Origin: an uncultured Faecalibacterium sp.
GTDB taxonomy: Bacteria > Bacillota > Clostridia > Oscillospirales > Ruminococcaceae
Assembly (NCBI GenBank): GCA_900540455.1
Contig: UQGD01000009.1
Span: forward strand, 4,226-68,225
Direction: 5' to 3'
DNA length: 64,000 nt
The notes under the pieces were generated by a model, which ran no database searches, was not told the origin of the DNA, and saw only the letters and a program-made list of their open reading frames with translations. Positions 49,274 to 58,039 of this stretch are shown here, one piece after another; the first letter of the stretch is position 1; each line of letters opens with the position of its first letter. The position numbers and the translations under genes were made by a program.

Positions 49274-50749
49274 TTACAGATTCAGCTCAAACTGTTCTGC
49301 CGTGATGGTTGCTTTGCCATCGGCAGCAAAGGTGATGCCGTCGGCAGACTGGGGCGTGTAGATCCATACGGTCATGGTCTGCTCACCGTCGTTGGCGAAA
49401 ACTTCGATGCTGTTTTTGTCCAGCAGGATACGGAGTTTGAGCGCACCGTTCTGGCTGCGGACCTTGCAGCTGCGGCGGTGTACGATGTCGGCACGGGAAC
49501 CGGCATAGCTGCGGTCCAGCGTCAGCTCGGAAGTGTAGGGGTCGTAGGTCAGGCTGGTGTGATGGTCTGCATCAGCGGCCAGCTTCAGGGTGAAGGAGCG
49601 GTATTCGCCGGGCTGCACCGTGACGGTCAGGTCAGCCACACGGCCCTTGATGCCCTCCAGCGTTGTTTCGCCTTGCACCGTCACATTTTCGTGGAAAGTG
49701 CGCTTACCATGGACGGCATCCAGCTCCCGCACCGGGGTCTGAATAATGCGTCCGTCCTTGATATGCAGCTCCCGGGGGCAGATGGTCTGCCCGAACCACT
49801 TGCAGCCCTGGGGCTTATCCTCGGTGTCCGACCAGGTTTGCAGCCATGCGGTCATGATGCGGCGGCCATCCGGGGCAAGGGTGGTCTGGGTGGCGTAGAA
49901 GTCGATGCCGCCGTCCATCAGCTGCACGTTTTCCTTGGTGAAGGTGTGGGCAGCTTCGTCATAGCTGCCGACGAAAGCAATCACGTTGTGACCGTTGTGG
50001 AACTCGCCCTTGGGCAGCATCTCCATGGGTCCCAGCATCAAGACCTGCTTGCCGTCCAGCGGGAAGAAGTCCGGGCACTCCCACATTTTGCCGTACTGAT
50101 TGTTGCAGCGTTCCAGCACCGTGACAAAGTTCCAGTCGAAGCCGTCCTTGCTCTGGAACAGTGCCGCTGCGCCGCTGCCGTCCTCGGCGAGGCAGACGGT
50201 GACGGCGGAGTAGGTGCCGTCGGCCTCACGCCAGATCTTGGGGTCCCGGAAATCAAACTTGCTGAAGCCTTCCGGCAGGTCTTTCTGGGTCAGCACCGGG
50301 TTGCAGGCAGGCTTTTCGTAGTTCAGTCCATCACCGATGGCAATGCTCTGGGTCTGGATGTCCCGCATCTCCCCATTGGGCTGCTTTTCTGCCACCACGC
50401 TGGTGTACATCAGCAGCTGTTTGCCATCGTCCATCTCGGTGGCAGAACCGGAGAAGCAGCCGGGGCCGTTGTCCGCCGGGGAATCCGGTGCAAGCGCGCA
50501 GGGCAGATACTCCCAGTGCAGCAGGTCAGAGCTGACGGCGTGACCCCAGTGCATGGGCGCCCACCGCACATCGTAGGGGTTATACTGATAGAACTGGTGA
50601 TACTTCCCTTTATAATAAGAGAAACCGTTTGGGTCGTTCATCCAGCCCACATAGGGAGTCAGGTGGTAGGCAGGGCGTTCCGCCGGGGAAATGGCTGCGC
50701 CGTGCTCGGCCTCGTAGGCGCGGGCTTTTTGTAAAGTCAAATCGTTCAT
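49274..50749 (-). CDS. GH32 beta-fructosidase (sucrose / fructan hydrolase)
   Basis: A 491-residue enzyme with a five-bladed propeller and a C-terminal beta-sandwich. Catalytic signatures: YVGWMNDPNGFSYYKGKYHQ with the nucleophile Asp, KFDFRDPKIWRE with the transition-state Asp, and KMWECPDFFPLDG with the acid/base Glu. There is no signal peptide. It should split sucrose, or its 6-phosphate or short fructo-oligosaccharides, after import. Because uptake here is by an ABC system, unphosphorylated sugar is the likelier substrate. ATG 50749 follows GGAGGATTCC. It is the last gene of the lipoprotein-permease operon on this strand. Confidence 0.92.
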   Translation of the reverse strand: MNDLTLQKARAYEAEHGAAISPAERPAYHLTPYVGWMNDPNGFSYYKGKYHQFYQYNPYDVRWAPMHWGHAVSSDLLHWEYLPCALAPDSPADNGPGCFSGSATEMDDGKQLLMYTSVVAEKQPNGEMRDIQTQSIAIGDGLNYEKPACNPVLTQKDLPEGFSKFDFRDPKIWREADGTYSAVTVCLAEDGSGAAALFQSKDGFDWNFVTVLERCNNQYGKMWECPDFFPLDGKQVLMLGPMEMLPKGEFHNGHNVIAFVGSYDEAAHTFTKENVQLMDGGIDFYATQTTLAPDGRRIMTAWLQTWSDTEDKPQGCKWFGQTICPRELHIKDGRIIQTPVRELDAVHGKRTFHENVTVQGETTLEGIKGRVADLTVTVQPGEYRSFTLKLAADADHHTSLTYDPYTSELTLDRSYAGSRADIVHRRSCKVRSQNGALKLRILLDKNSIEVFANDGEQTMTVWIYTPQSADGITFAADGKATITAEQFELNL

Positions 50750-50773
50750 GGAATCCTCCAAAGGAAAGAATTC

Positions 50774-52447
50774 TTATGCGTAGTAAGCATCCAGATATTT
50801 CTGCATAATGCCCAGATAGTCGGACAAGCCGTAGGCTTCCAGCTTGCTCAGATATTCGTTCCACTCTGCATCCGTAGTGCCGTTCATGATCCAGTTGGCC
50901 TTCTGCGTATTCATGTAGGTCTGCAGATCTGCCTGCAGGTTAGAGACCTGCTCGGTGTCCTCGTTGCTCATAAAGACATTGGGATAGACATAATCGTTGT
51001 TCATATCCGGGGTGTAGATATCCTTGATCCAGTCCAGACGGTACTGTGCATCGTCCGGGCAGGTAACGTATACACCATAGTAATCATCCAGAACCGCCAG
51101 AGGTCCGCTGACACACTGCGCCTCACGGACTTCCACGGGAGAAGCATCGCCCAGAGGAGCGTGCTTCAGCATGGGCTCGCCCTTATCGTTGGTGGACAGT
51201 TCAAAGATGTTAAAGCCTTCCGCATCGCCGTAAGTACCCCAGTTGTTCTGCGGAGACTGGAGGGGTGCGTACATCTGATCCAGCCATGCGCAAACCAGTG
51301 CGGGGTTAGTCGCCTTTGCGGTGACAACGCATCTGCCGCGGGCAAAACCGCTGGTGAAAGAGCCGTTCTGCGGAGTGATATTCCGGGTATCGGCGGTCAG
51401 GGCAGGCAGCGGCTCCCAGTCGGTCAGGTTGTCAATGTTGGCAACATCCCAGCTGAAGCAGACACCATAGCGGCCAGCCTTGCCCTTGGAAACGTAGGTG
51501 GACCACTCCTGCGTGAAGCACTCCGGGTCAATGAGCTTCTCGGCATACAGCTTGTGCAGCCAGTCCAGACCATCACGGTAGCCCTGCTGGGTGGCGGCAC
51601 AGATGACTTTTCGGTCGTTGGTAACGGCGATATGGCGGTCTTTGTCTGCATCGCCGTAGCCTTCGCCAAAGCCATTGATAAGGATGCTGGGGTCCTGATC
51701 GCCGTTGTTGACGATGCAGGACATGGGGATGATGTCGCCGTCAATGCCATACTCGGCCTTGATAGAAGCGGCGTTATCACGGAATGCCATCAGCACCTGC
51801 TCAAACTCGTCCACCGTGGTGGGCATCGACAGACCGAGGAAGTTCAGCCACTTGGTATTGATGAAGCTCATGTTGCCAATGGTCTGGATGGCGGTCTTTT
51901 CTGCGCCGAGCTGCTCGATCCAGGGCAGTGCCCAGATGTGGCCATCGCTGTCGGTGCACATGGTACGGTACTCCGGGTACTTCTCAAAGACCTTCTGGAG
52001 ATTAGGCATATTGTTGTCAATGTAGTCTTCCAGATTGAGGATGACACCCTGATCTGCGTAGCGCAGCAGATTGCTGTCGGTAAAATCAGCAGTAAAAACA
52101 AAATCCGTCAGGGTGTTGGGGTTGGACATATTCAGGGTGATCTTATCGCTCCACTGGTCGGACTGGATGGCGGTCCAGTCGATGTGCACATTGGTCTGCT
52201 CTTCCAGACGCTTGAAGATGGTGCGGTTATTCGGCTCGGGTTCGCTGCCCACAGGGAAGCTGGTCATACCGGTAAAGGTGACCTTTTCGGACAGCGGAAA
52301 TTCAACGGCACCGGTTACGTCCACAGCTGCGGCAGCAGAATTGTTGCTGCCGTTGGATTTGCCGCCGCCACAGGCAGACAGAGCAGCGGCAGAACCCGCC
52401 AGAGCGCAGACCTTGAGGAAGTTGCGGCGAGAGATCAGCTTTTTCAT
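50774..52447 (-). CDS. Carbohydrate ABC transporter substrate-binding lipoprotein
   Basis: A 557-residue LplA-type solute-binding lipoprotein. The start MKKLISRRNFLKVCALAGSA carries a twin-arginine-like motif and an ALSACGGG lipobox, then an Asn/Ser/Ala linker. Body segments include NPNTLTDFVFTADFTDSN, GLSMPTTVDEFEQVLMAFRD and CVVTAKATNPALVCAWLDQM. AAAAGGAGAAAATACC precedes ATG 52447. It lies between two permease genes and the GH32 gene, so sucrose, kestose or similar is the expected ligand. Confidence 0.9.
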   Translation of the reverse strand: MKKLISRRNFLKVCALAGSAAALSACGGGKSNGSNNSAAAAVDVTGAVEFPLSEKVTFTGMTSFPVGSEPEPNNRTIFKRLEEQTNVHIDWTAIQSDQWSDKITLNMSNPNTLTDFVFTADFTDSNLLRYADQGVILNLEDYIDNNMPNLQKVFEKYPEYRTMCTDSDGHIWALPWIEQLGAEKTAIQTIGNMSFINTKWLNFLGLSMPTTVDEFEQVLMAFRDNAASIKAEYGIDGDIIPMSCIVNNGDQDPSILINGFGEGYGDADKDRHIAVTNDRKVICAATQQGYRDGLDWLHKLYAEKLIDPECFTQEWSTYVSKGKAGRYGVCFSWDVANIDNLTDWEPLPALTADTRNITPQNGSFTSGFARGRCVVTAKATNPALVCAWLDQMYAPLQSPQNNWGTYGDAEGFNIFELSTNDKGEPMLKHAPLGDASPVEVREAQCVSGPLAVLDDYYGVYVTCPDDAQYRLDWIKDIYTPDMNNDYVYPNVFMSNEDTEQVSNLQADLQTYMNTQKANWIMNGTTDAEWNEYLSKLEAYGLSDYLGIMQKYLDAYYA

Positions 52448-52523
52448 GGTATTTTCTCCTTTTTTATATTTCTTTTTTCGTGTAACAGATGAGCGTACCC
52501 GCTTATAAAATTCTGGAATATCC

Positions 52524-53429
52524 TCAGCCTTTAATGGAACCAGCCATGATGCCGGCATCAAAATACTTCTGGAAGAAGGGATACATCACCAGCAGCGGCA
52601 GACTGGAAATAATAATGGTTGCATATTTGAGCAGCTCTGCCATCTTCGCACGTTCGGCAGTACTCTGGATATCTGCGATCATGCCGGATTCCGGCTGGCT
52701 CTGGATCAGGATGGAACGCAGCACCAGCTGCAACGGCTGCTTCGATGCGCTGTTCAGGTAGATCATAGCGTCAAAGTAGCTGTTCCACATTGCCACGAAC
52801 TGCCACAGAGCCAGAACTGCCACCACCGGCATACAGACGGGCAGCAGGATCTTGAAGAAGTAAAGCATCTCGCTGGCTCCATCCACATCCGCAGCTTCAC
52901 GCAGCTCACGCGGGATGCCTTGATAATAGGTACGGGCAATGATCATGTTCCACACGCTGAATGCTCCCGGCAGAATGACCGCCCACATGGAATCCAGCAG
53001 ACCCAGATTGTTGATGAGCAGGTAGGTGGGGATCAGACCGCCGCTGAAAAACATCGTGATCACAAACAAGGTGTTGAAGATCTTTTTGCCTTTGAAGTCC
53101 GGCAGCGACATGGGATAAGCGGCAAGCATCGTCACCGCTACCGAGACGATGGTGAAGATGATCGAGTAAAGTACTGCGTTCTTGAAGCCGACCCAGATCT
53201 GCTTGTCCGAAACGACACGCTGGTAAGCATCCAGACTCCACTTGCTGAAATCAAAGGAGATGCCCTTGTTTTGCAGAGTGACCGGGTCCATAAAGGACGC
53301 GATGACGATGTAGATCATCGGAACGATGATCGCCAGCAGGAACAAACCCAGAAGTGCGTAGCCGCAGTACAGGATGATCTTATCTTGTCTGGTGTAGAGG
53401 GCCATTTTTGATTTTTTCTGTTTTGCCAT
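52524..53429 (-). CDS. ABC sugar permease, LplC/YtcP type
   Basis: A 301-residue permease with six helices. EAADVDGASEMLYFFKILLP is the EAA loop and FFSGGLIPTYLLINNLGLLD the family signature. It ends in FDAGIMAGSIKG. AAGGAGGGGTTTACC precedes ATG 53429; a 10-residue longer frame is not supported. It follows the LplB-type gene by 13 bases and precedes the lipoprotein. Confidence 0.92.
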   Translation of the reverse strand: MAKQKKSKMALYTRQDKIILYCGYALLGLFLLAIIVPMIYIVIASFMDPVTLQNKGISFDFSKWSLDAYQRVVSDKQIWVGFKNAVLYSIIFTIVSVAVTMLAAYPMSLPDFKGKKIFNTLFVITMFFSGGLIPTYLLINNLGLLDSMWAVILPGAFSVWNMIIARTYYQGIPRELREAADVDGASEMLYFFKILLPVCMPVVAVLALWQFVAMWNSYFDAMIYLNSASKQPLQLVLRSILIQSQPESGMIADIQSTAERAKMAELLKYATIIISSLPLLVMYPFFQKYFDAGIMAGSIKG

Positions 53430-53442
53430 GGTAAACCCCTCC

Positions 53443-54390
53443 TTACAAGCCCTTGCCATCGTTCATTTTGGCAACGATCTTGTTCACTGCGATCAGCAGG
53501 ATGACGTTGACAATGGTGTTGAACAGACCGACTGCCGTGGAAAAGCTGTAATCGCCGTCCAACAGGCCCTTTTTATAAACGTACGTTGCAATGATCTCGG
53601 CAGTGTTCAGGTTCAGGTCAGTTTGCAGGGCATAGGCTTTTTCAAAACCGATGCTCATGATGTTGCCTGCCTGCAGGATGAACTGAATAACGACCATATC
53701 CTTAATGGCGGGCCACTCCACCGTCATGATCTGCTGGATCAGGTTTGCGCCGTCGATCATCGCAGCTTCCTTCAGATCTTTGCTGGCGTTAGAAAGGGAT
53801 GCGGTGTACATGATGGATGCCCAGCCGGCACCCTGCCAGATGCCGCTGATGATGTAGATGGGGCGGAACGCTTCCGGCAGCGTCATGAAGTTGATGCTGG
53901 TGTGAAGCAGGCTGTTCACCGGACCGGTGACACTCAGCAGCACCCGGACAATGCCGCACAGCACGATGATCGAGATGAAGTTGGGCATATACAGCACCAG
54001 CTGCACCTTCTGCTTGATCTTCTTGCTCTCGATACGGTTGAGCAGGAATGCCAGCAGGATGGGGATCGGGAAGCTCCACAGCAGACCGTAGACGCTCAGC
54101 TTCAGGGTGTTGATCAGATAGCGCTGGAAGTCCGGCGAGGACATGAATCGGATAAAGTTTTTGAAGCCTACCCACTCGCTGCCCCAGATGCCTTTGAAGG
54201 GATTGTACTTCTGGAACGCGATCAGCACACCGCCCATGGGAGCGTACTTGAACACCAGCGTCAGCACCACGGCAGGCAGCAGGAACAACAGGTAAAGCTG
54301 CCAATGCCGTTTGATGTAGACCCATGTGTTGTGCAGCTTGCGTTCTGCTGTCAGCACAGCCGTTTCCGGCGAGGCCGTCTTTGCTTTCAT
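53443..54390 (-). CDS. ABC sugar permease, LplB type
   Basis: A 315-residue permease with a cytoplasmic N-tail (MKAKTASPETAVLTAERKLH) and six helices. The first is LYLLFLLPAVVLTLVFKYAP, and the EAA loop is EAAMIDGANLIQQIMTVEWP. FQKYNPFKGIWGSEWVGFKN is the LplB-type extracellular segment. AAAAGGAGGAGAATGATTC precedes the ATG. It is the first gene of the operon, under a strong promoter shared divergently with a LacI gene. No ATPase is encoded in this locus. Confidence 0.92.
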   Translation of the reverse strand: MKAKTASPETAVLTAERKLHNTWVYIKRHWQLYLLFLLPAVVLTLVFKYAPMGGVLIAFQKYNPFKGIWGSEWVGFKNFIRFMSSPDFQRYLINTLKLSVYGLLWSFPIPILLAFLLNRIESKKIKQKVQLVLYMPNFISIIVLCGIVRVLLSVTGPVNSLLHTSINFMTLPEAFRPIYIISGIWQGAGWASIMYTASLSNASKDLKEAAMIDGANLIQQIMTVEWPAIKDMVVIQFILQAGNIMSIGFEKAYALQTDLNLNTAEIIATYVYKKGLLDGDYSFSTAVGLFNTIVNVILLIAVNKIVAKMNDGKGL

Positions 54391-54486
54391 GAATCATTCT
54401 CCTCCTTTTGATTTGTGTTTTATACTTGCACCGTTTAATCTTACGTTTTTTGCTTGGATTGTGCAAATGTAAAATTCCGTGATTCA

Positions 54487-54515
54487 TTTATACCACTCAA
54501 ATAAGCGAATGTCAA
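54487..54515 (-). promoter_or_regulatory. Promoter of the sucrose transport operon
   Basis: On the minus strand a consensus TTGACA (54515-54510) and TATAAA (54492-54487) with a 17-base spacer, about 95 bases before the permease ATG. Confidence 0.88.
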
Positions 54516-54548
54516 CGATAATTCATGGTATACATCAAAAATAACTGT

Positions 54549-54638
54549 GGATTTGTACAGATGCACAAATCCAAATGTGCGCAAATATGCAAAATGATGA
54601 TTTGCATTTTTGCATTTGACTAATTTGTGCATTTGCAC
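54549..54638. promoter_or_regulatory. Cluster of three operator-like dyads in the divergent promoter region
   Basis: GGATTTGT-N8-ACAAATCC (54549-54572), ATGCAAA-N7-TTTGCAT (54587-54607) and GTGCA-TT-TGCAC (54627-54638) are all perfect. The last fills the spacer of the LacI-gene promoter. They are the natural binding sites for the adjacent repressor. Confidence 0.65.
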
Positions 54639-54644
54639 TATACT
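54616..54644 (+). promoter_or_regulatory. Promoter of the lacI-type gene of the sucrose locus
   Basis: TTGACT (54616-54621) and TATACT (54639-54644), 17 bases apart, with a dyad in the spacer. Confidence 0.88.
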
Positions 54645-54732
54645 GGAGTCATAAAGAATAAGATCCGTCACCAGACTTTATCTATAAAAGAAAGGACATC
54701 CGCTCCTATATTATAAAGAAAGAGGATGACTT

Positions 54733-55788
54733 ATGGCAACCAAGGTCACCATTCAGGATATTGCAAACGAACTGCAGCTTTCCCGCAACACAGTTTCAAA
54801 GGCCATCAACAACACCGGTGTGCTGGCAGATGCCACACGGGAGAAGATCCTGCGCAAAGCCGCCGAAATGGGCTATAAGCAGTTTGCCTATCTGCCGCTG
54901 TTTCAGGAAGACGCTGCAAAAACAGCAGAGCCTTCCATTCTGCCGAATGATAAACGGGAGATCGCCATGCTGACGACCCAGTTTCTGAGCAACTCTCACT
55001 TTTCCTCCATGATGCTGGATCGTTTCCAGTCGGAAATCGACCATCTGCACAGCTACATGACCATTCATCGCATTTCTCCCATAGAGCTGAAAGAGAAAAA
55101 GCTTCCATCTTCTCTCAATACCGAGCGCACAGCCGGCATCATCTGCTTTGAAGTATTCGACTATGACTACGCACAGATGCTGTGCGATCTGGATGTTCCG
55201 CTGCTGTTTGTAGACACCCCTGTGATGGATATGCGTCCTCCCCTTAAAGCCGACCGCCTTTATATGGAAAACCGCATTGAGGTCCAGAATGTGGTAGCCC
55301 ACATGGTTCAGCGCGGCAAAAAGCGCATCAGCTTTGCGGGGGATAAAAACCACTGTCAGTCCTTCTTTGAGCGTTATATGGCTTATAAGGATGCAGTGGA
55401 GCACTTTGGTCTGACAGAAGGCCTGAGCACCTGTGCGATGCCATCTGGACAGCAGAACTATCCGGTATCCCTGTACGAAACCATACGTCGGTTCAAAACG
55501 ATGCCGGATGCCTTTGTCTGCGCCAATGACTTTGTTGCCATGGATCTGGTCAAGGCATTGAATGAGCTGGGGTACTCGGTTCCCGATGATATCTGGGTCT
55601 GCGGCTTCGATGACAGTCAGGAGGCTTCCTACTTTGCCCCCCATCTGACTTCGATCCATATCCATGGACAGATTATGGGCTACACCGCTGCCAATCTGCT
55701 TATGACCCGCATCGAAGAGCCATCGCTGAACTATCGCACCGTCTATACGGAAACCAACCTGATCCTGCGAGAATCCACAGGAGATTGA
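54733..55788 (+). CDS. LacI family regulator of the sucrose locus
   Basis: A 351-residue repressor. The HTH is KVTIQDIANELQLSRNTVSK and the hinge region AAEMGYKQFAYLPL. The sensor domain ends with WVCGFDDSQEASYFAPHLTS. The region after the HTH is longer and more divergent than in classical LacI. It lies between the divergently transcribed transport operon and the downstream DUF624, fructokinase and amylosucrase genes, and probably controls both. GAGGATGACTT precedes the ATG. Confidence 0.9.
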   Translation: MATKVTIQDIANELQLSRNTVSKAINNTGVLADATREKILRKAAEMGYKQFAYLPLFQEDAAKTAEPSILPNDKREIAMLTTQFLSNSHFSSMMLDRFQSEIDHLHSYMTIHRISPIELKEKKLPSSLNTERTAGIICFEVFDYDYAQMLCDLDVPLLFVDTPVMDMRPPLKADRLYMENRIEVQNVVAHMVQRGKKRISFAGDKNHCQSFFERYMAYKDAVEHFGLTEGLSTCAMPSGQQNYPVSLYETIRRFKTMPDAFVCANDFVAMDLVKALNELGYSVPDDIWVCGFDDSQEASYFAPHLTSIHIHGQIMGYTAANLLMTRIEEPSLNYRTVYTETNLILRESTGD

Positions 55789-55805
55789 GCGAAAGGAGAA
55801 CTACC

Positions 55806-56456
55806 ATGCGTGACCTGTGCAATACGGACAAGCCGCTGTTTGCTGTGCTGACGAAATTGACTTACAGTGCTTACCTGAACATCTTATGGCTCGTGTGCAG
55901 CCTGCCCATCGTTACCATAGGGGCTTCTACGACCGCATTGTTCTACGTCACACTCAAAATGGCGGAAGATCGGGACGATGGTCTGACCCGGATGTTTTTT
56001 AAGGCGTTCCGGGAAAATTTTAAGCCTGCCACAAAACTCTGGCTTATCCTGCTGGCAGTCGGCAGTTTCCTGGCTGTGGATGGCTTTGTGCTGCGCCGAA
56101 TGTGGAGCGAAAACATTTTCTGGACGCTGCTCACTGCAGTACTTATTGGTGCGGCAGTTCTGTACGGCATCGTTCTGCTGTATGCCTTTCCTCTGCTGGC
56201 ACGGTTTGAAAACACCACCTTCGGCATCCTGAAAACAGCGTTTCTCGTGGGTGTCCGGTATCTGTTTTGCACCCTGCTGATGGCGGCGATCTATGGCATC
56301 ATGGGGTACGTCATTGTGTTTGTGTTCACGCCTGCATTCCTGCTGGGCATGGGCTTCTGCGCCATGCTCTGCTCCTTTCTGATGCTTCGGATCCTCTATC
56401 TGATCGGTGGAGACCCTGATGCAGTACACGAGGAATACGACCATGACAAAAACTGA
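55806..56456 (+). CDS. DUF624 (YesL-like) membrane protein
   Basis: A 216-residue protein with five or six helices. It begins MRDLCNTDKPLFAVLTKLTY and SLPIVTIGASTTALFYVTLK, the YesL signature. Function is unknown for the family. ATG 55806 follows AAAGGAGAACTACC. It overlaps the next gene by 14 bases, so the two are coupled. Confidence 0.87.
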   Translation: MRDLCNTDKPLFAVLTKLTYSAYLNILWLVCSLPIVTIGASTTALFYVTLKMAEDRDDGLTRMFFKAFRENFKPATKLWLILLAVGSFLAVDGFVLRRMWSENIFWTLLTAVLIGAAVLYGIVLLYAFPLLARFENTTFGILKTAFLVGVRYLFCTLLMAAIYGIMGYVIVFVFTPAFLLGMGFCAMLCSFLMLRILYLIGGDPDAVHEEYDHDKN

Positions 56457-57060
56457 CCGGGATACACTCCGCTCCCTCCATGGGCACAAAAAGTGGGAGC
56501 ACATCTGGGCATATTACAAGCTGCCCATTGTGATCGTGCTCATCGTCGTCTATATCCTCGGGTATGCAGCCTACCGTCATGTTACGAAAAAAGAGGATGT
56601 GCTTTACCTTGGTCTGGTAAATATCACTGCCGGGTCTGATCTGACGGAACAGCTTACCACCGGCTTTGCCGAGGCGCAGGGTCTGACCAAAAAGCAACAG
56701 GTCGATCTGCTGTCCGGCTTGCTGCTCAGCGAAAGCGAACGCGCAGAGGAGCAGTATGTATATGCTTCAGAGATGAAGCTGCTGGGTGCAGTCAGTGCCC
56801 AGCGGTTAGATGTTGTTCTGATGGACGAATATGCACGGGATCGACTGTTGGCAGATGATTATTTTCTCGATCTGCGGACACTGGATGCGTCTTTCCATGC
56901 ACTGTCGGGTTTGAACGCCGGTGGGACCGTGCTGGATATTTCGGACACGCCGTTTGTCAGGCAGGCAGGTTTTTCTGGCAAGGTCTATCTTGGGGTAGTG
57001 CAGAATGCACCGCACCCGGAGCGTGCAGCCGCTTACATTCATTATCTGTTCCAGCGGTGA
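56443..57060 (+). CDS. Single-pass membrane protein coupled to DUF624
   Basis: A 205-residue protein that I do not recognise. A basic N-terminus with HGHKKWEHIWAYYKLP is followed by one membrane helix (IVIVLIVVYILGYAAY, about residues 22-38). The rest is a mixed alpha/beta domain (VLYLGLVNITAGSDLTEQLT, SAQRLDVVLMDEYARDRLLA), probably outside the cell. The later part (LDISDTPFVRQAGFSGKVYL) resembles the lobe of a small binding protein. ATG 56443 follows GAGGAATACGACC within the DUF624 gene. Two in-frame upstream starts exist but lack support. By its coupling it may form a complex with the DUF624 protein. Confidence 0.65.
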   Translation: MTKTDRDTLRSLHGHKKWEHIWAYYKLPIVIVLIVVYILGYAAYRHVTKKEDVLYLGLVNITAGSDLTEQLTTGFAEAQGLTKKQQVDLLSGLLLSESERAEEQYVYASEMKLLGAVSAQRLDVVLMDEYARDRLLADDYFLDLRTLDASFHALSGLNAGGTVLDISDTPFVRQAGFSGKVYLGVVQNAPHPERAAAYIHYLFQR

Positions 57061-57103
57061 TCGTTGGTTTTTAACTCATAGGATAAAAATAAGGAGAAAA
57101 CGC

Positions 57104-58036
57104 ATGGACATTTTAACGATTGGTGAAGTTTTGATCGACCTGACCCAGACCGGCAAGGATGCGCGTGGCATTCCTCAGTTTGCCGCAAACCCCGGCGGTG
57201 CCCCGGCCAATCTGGCGGTGGCAGCCGCCCGGCTGGGGGCACAGACCACCTTTATCGGCAAGGTGGGTGCGGATGCCTTTGGCCGCTACCTGAAAGACGT
57301 TCTGGCAGAGAACAAGGTGGATGTTTCCGGCATGGCGGTGGATGCAGACCATCCCACCACCATGGCTGTTGTTTCGGTGGATGCCGCCGGTGAGCGGGAT
57401 TTCAGCTTCTACCGCAGCGCCAACGCTGATGTGATGCTGTGCAAAGAGGACATTTCGGACGAGGCTCTGAAAGCCGCGAAAATCGTCCACTTCGGCTCGG
57501 TCAGCCTGACCGCTGACCCCTCTCGCACTGCCACGCTGGACGCTGCTGCCCGTGCCAAAAAGCTGGGTGCTGTCATTACTTATGACCCGAATTACCGTGC
57601 AAACCTCTGGAAGAACAAAGAGGACGCCATTGCCCAGATGAAAGCTCCCCTGCCGCTGGTGGATATCCTGAAAGTATCGGATGAAGAACTGCCTCTGCTC
57701 ACCGGCACCACCGATTGTGCCGAGGGCACAGCCCAGCTGGCACAGAACGGCATCCGGCTGATTTTCGTCACCTTGGGTGCAAACGGCGTATTCTACCGCT
57801 TTGGGGAGAAAACTGGCCATGTGGCTGGCATCCCCTGCAAGGTGGGCGACACCAACGGCGCAGGTGACACCTTCTTTGGTGCTGCCCTGTCTAAGCTCTG
57901 CAAGGAGGAGTTGGACACCCTGACCGTGGACAAGCTGGAAAGCATTCTGGCCTTTGCCAACAAAGCGGCCAGCATCACCACCAGCCGCCATGGTGCTATT
58001 CCTGCCATGCCCACCCTTGCGGAAGTGGAGGGCTGA
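57104..58036 (+). CDS. Fructokinase (PfkB family)
   Basis: A 310-residue ribokinase-fold sugar kinase that phosphorylates fructose with ATP. The N-terminal ITIGEVLIDL-type strand and FAANPGGAPANLAVAAARLG form the sugar site. VGDTNGAGDTFFGAALSKL has the anion hole and catalytic Asp, and FVTLGANGVFYRF is typical of fructokinases. AAGGAGAAAACGC precedes ATG 57104. It supplies fructose 6-phosphate from the fructose freed by GH32 and by the amylosucrase-like enzyme that starts 3 bases after its stop. Confidence 0.93.
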   Translation: MDILTIGEVLIDLTQTGKDARGIPQFAANPGGAPANLAVAAARLGAQTTFIGKVGADAFGRYLKDVLAENKVDVSGMAVDADHPTTMAVVSVDAAGERDFSFYRSANADVMLCKEDISDEALKAAKIVHFGSVSLTADPSRTATLDAAARAKKLGAVITYDPNYRANLWKNKEDAIAQMKAPLPLVDILKVSDEELPLLTGTTDCAEGTAQLAQNGIRLIFVTLGANGVFYRFGEKTGHVAGIPCKVGDTNGAGDTFFGAALSKLCKEELDTLTVDKLESILAFANKAASITTSRHGAIPAMPTLAEVEG

Positions 58037-58039
58037 CCT

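Noticed and set aside
52448..52561. An N-terminal extension of the second sugar-binding lipoprotein
   Set aside because: It overlaps the end of the permease gene and lacks a signal peptide; ATG 52447 with AAAAGGAG gives a perfect lipoprotein start.
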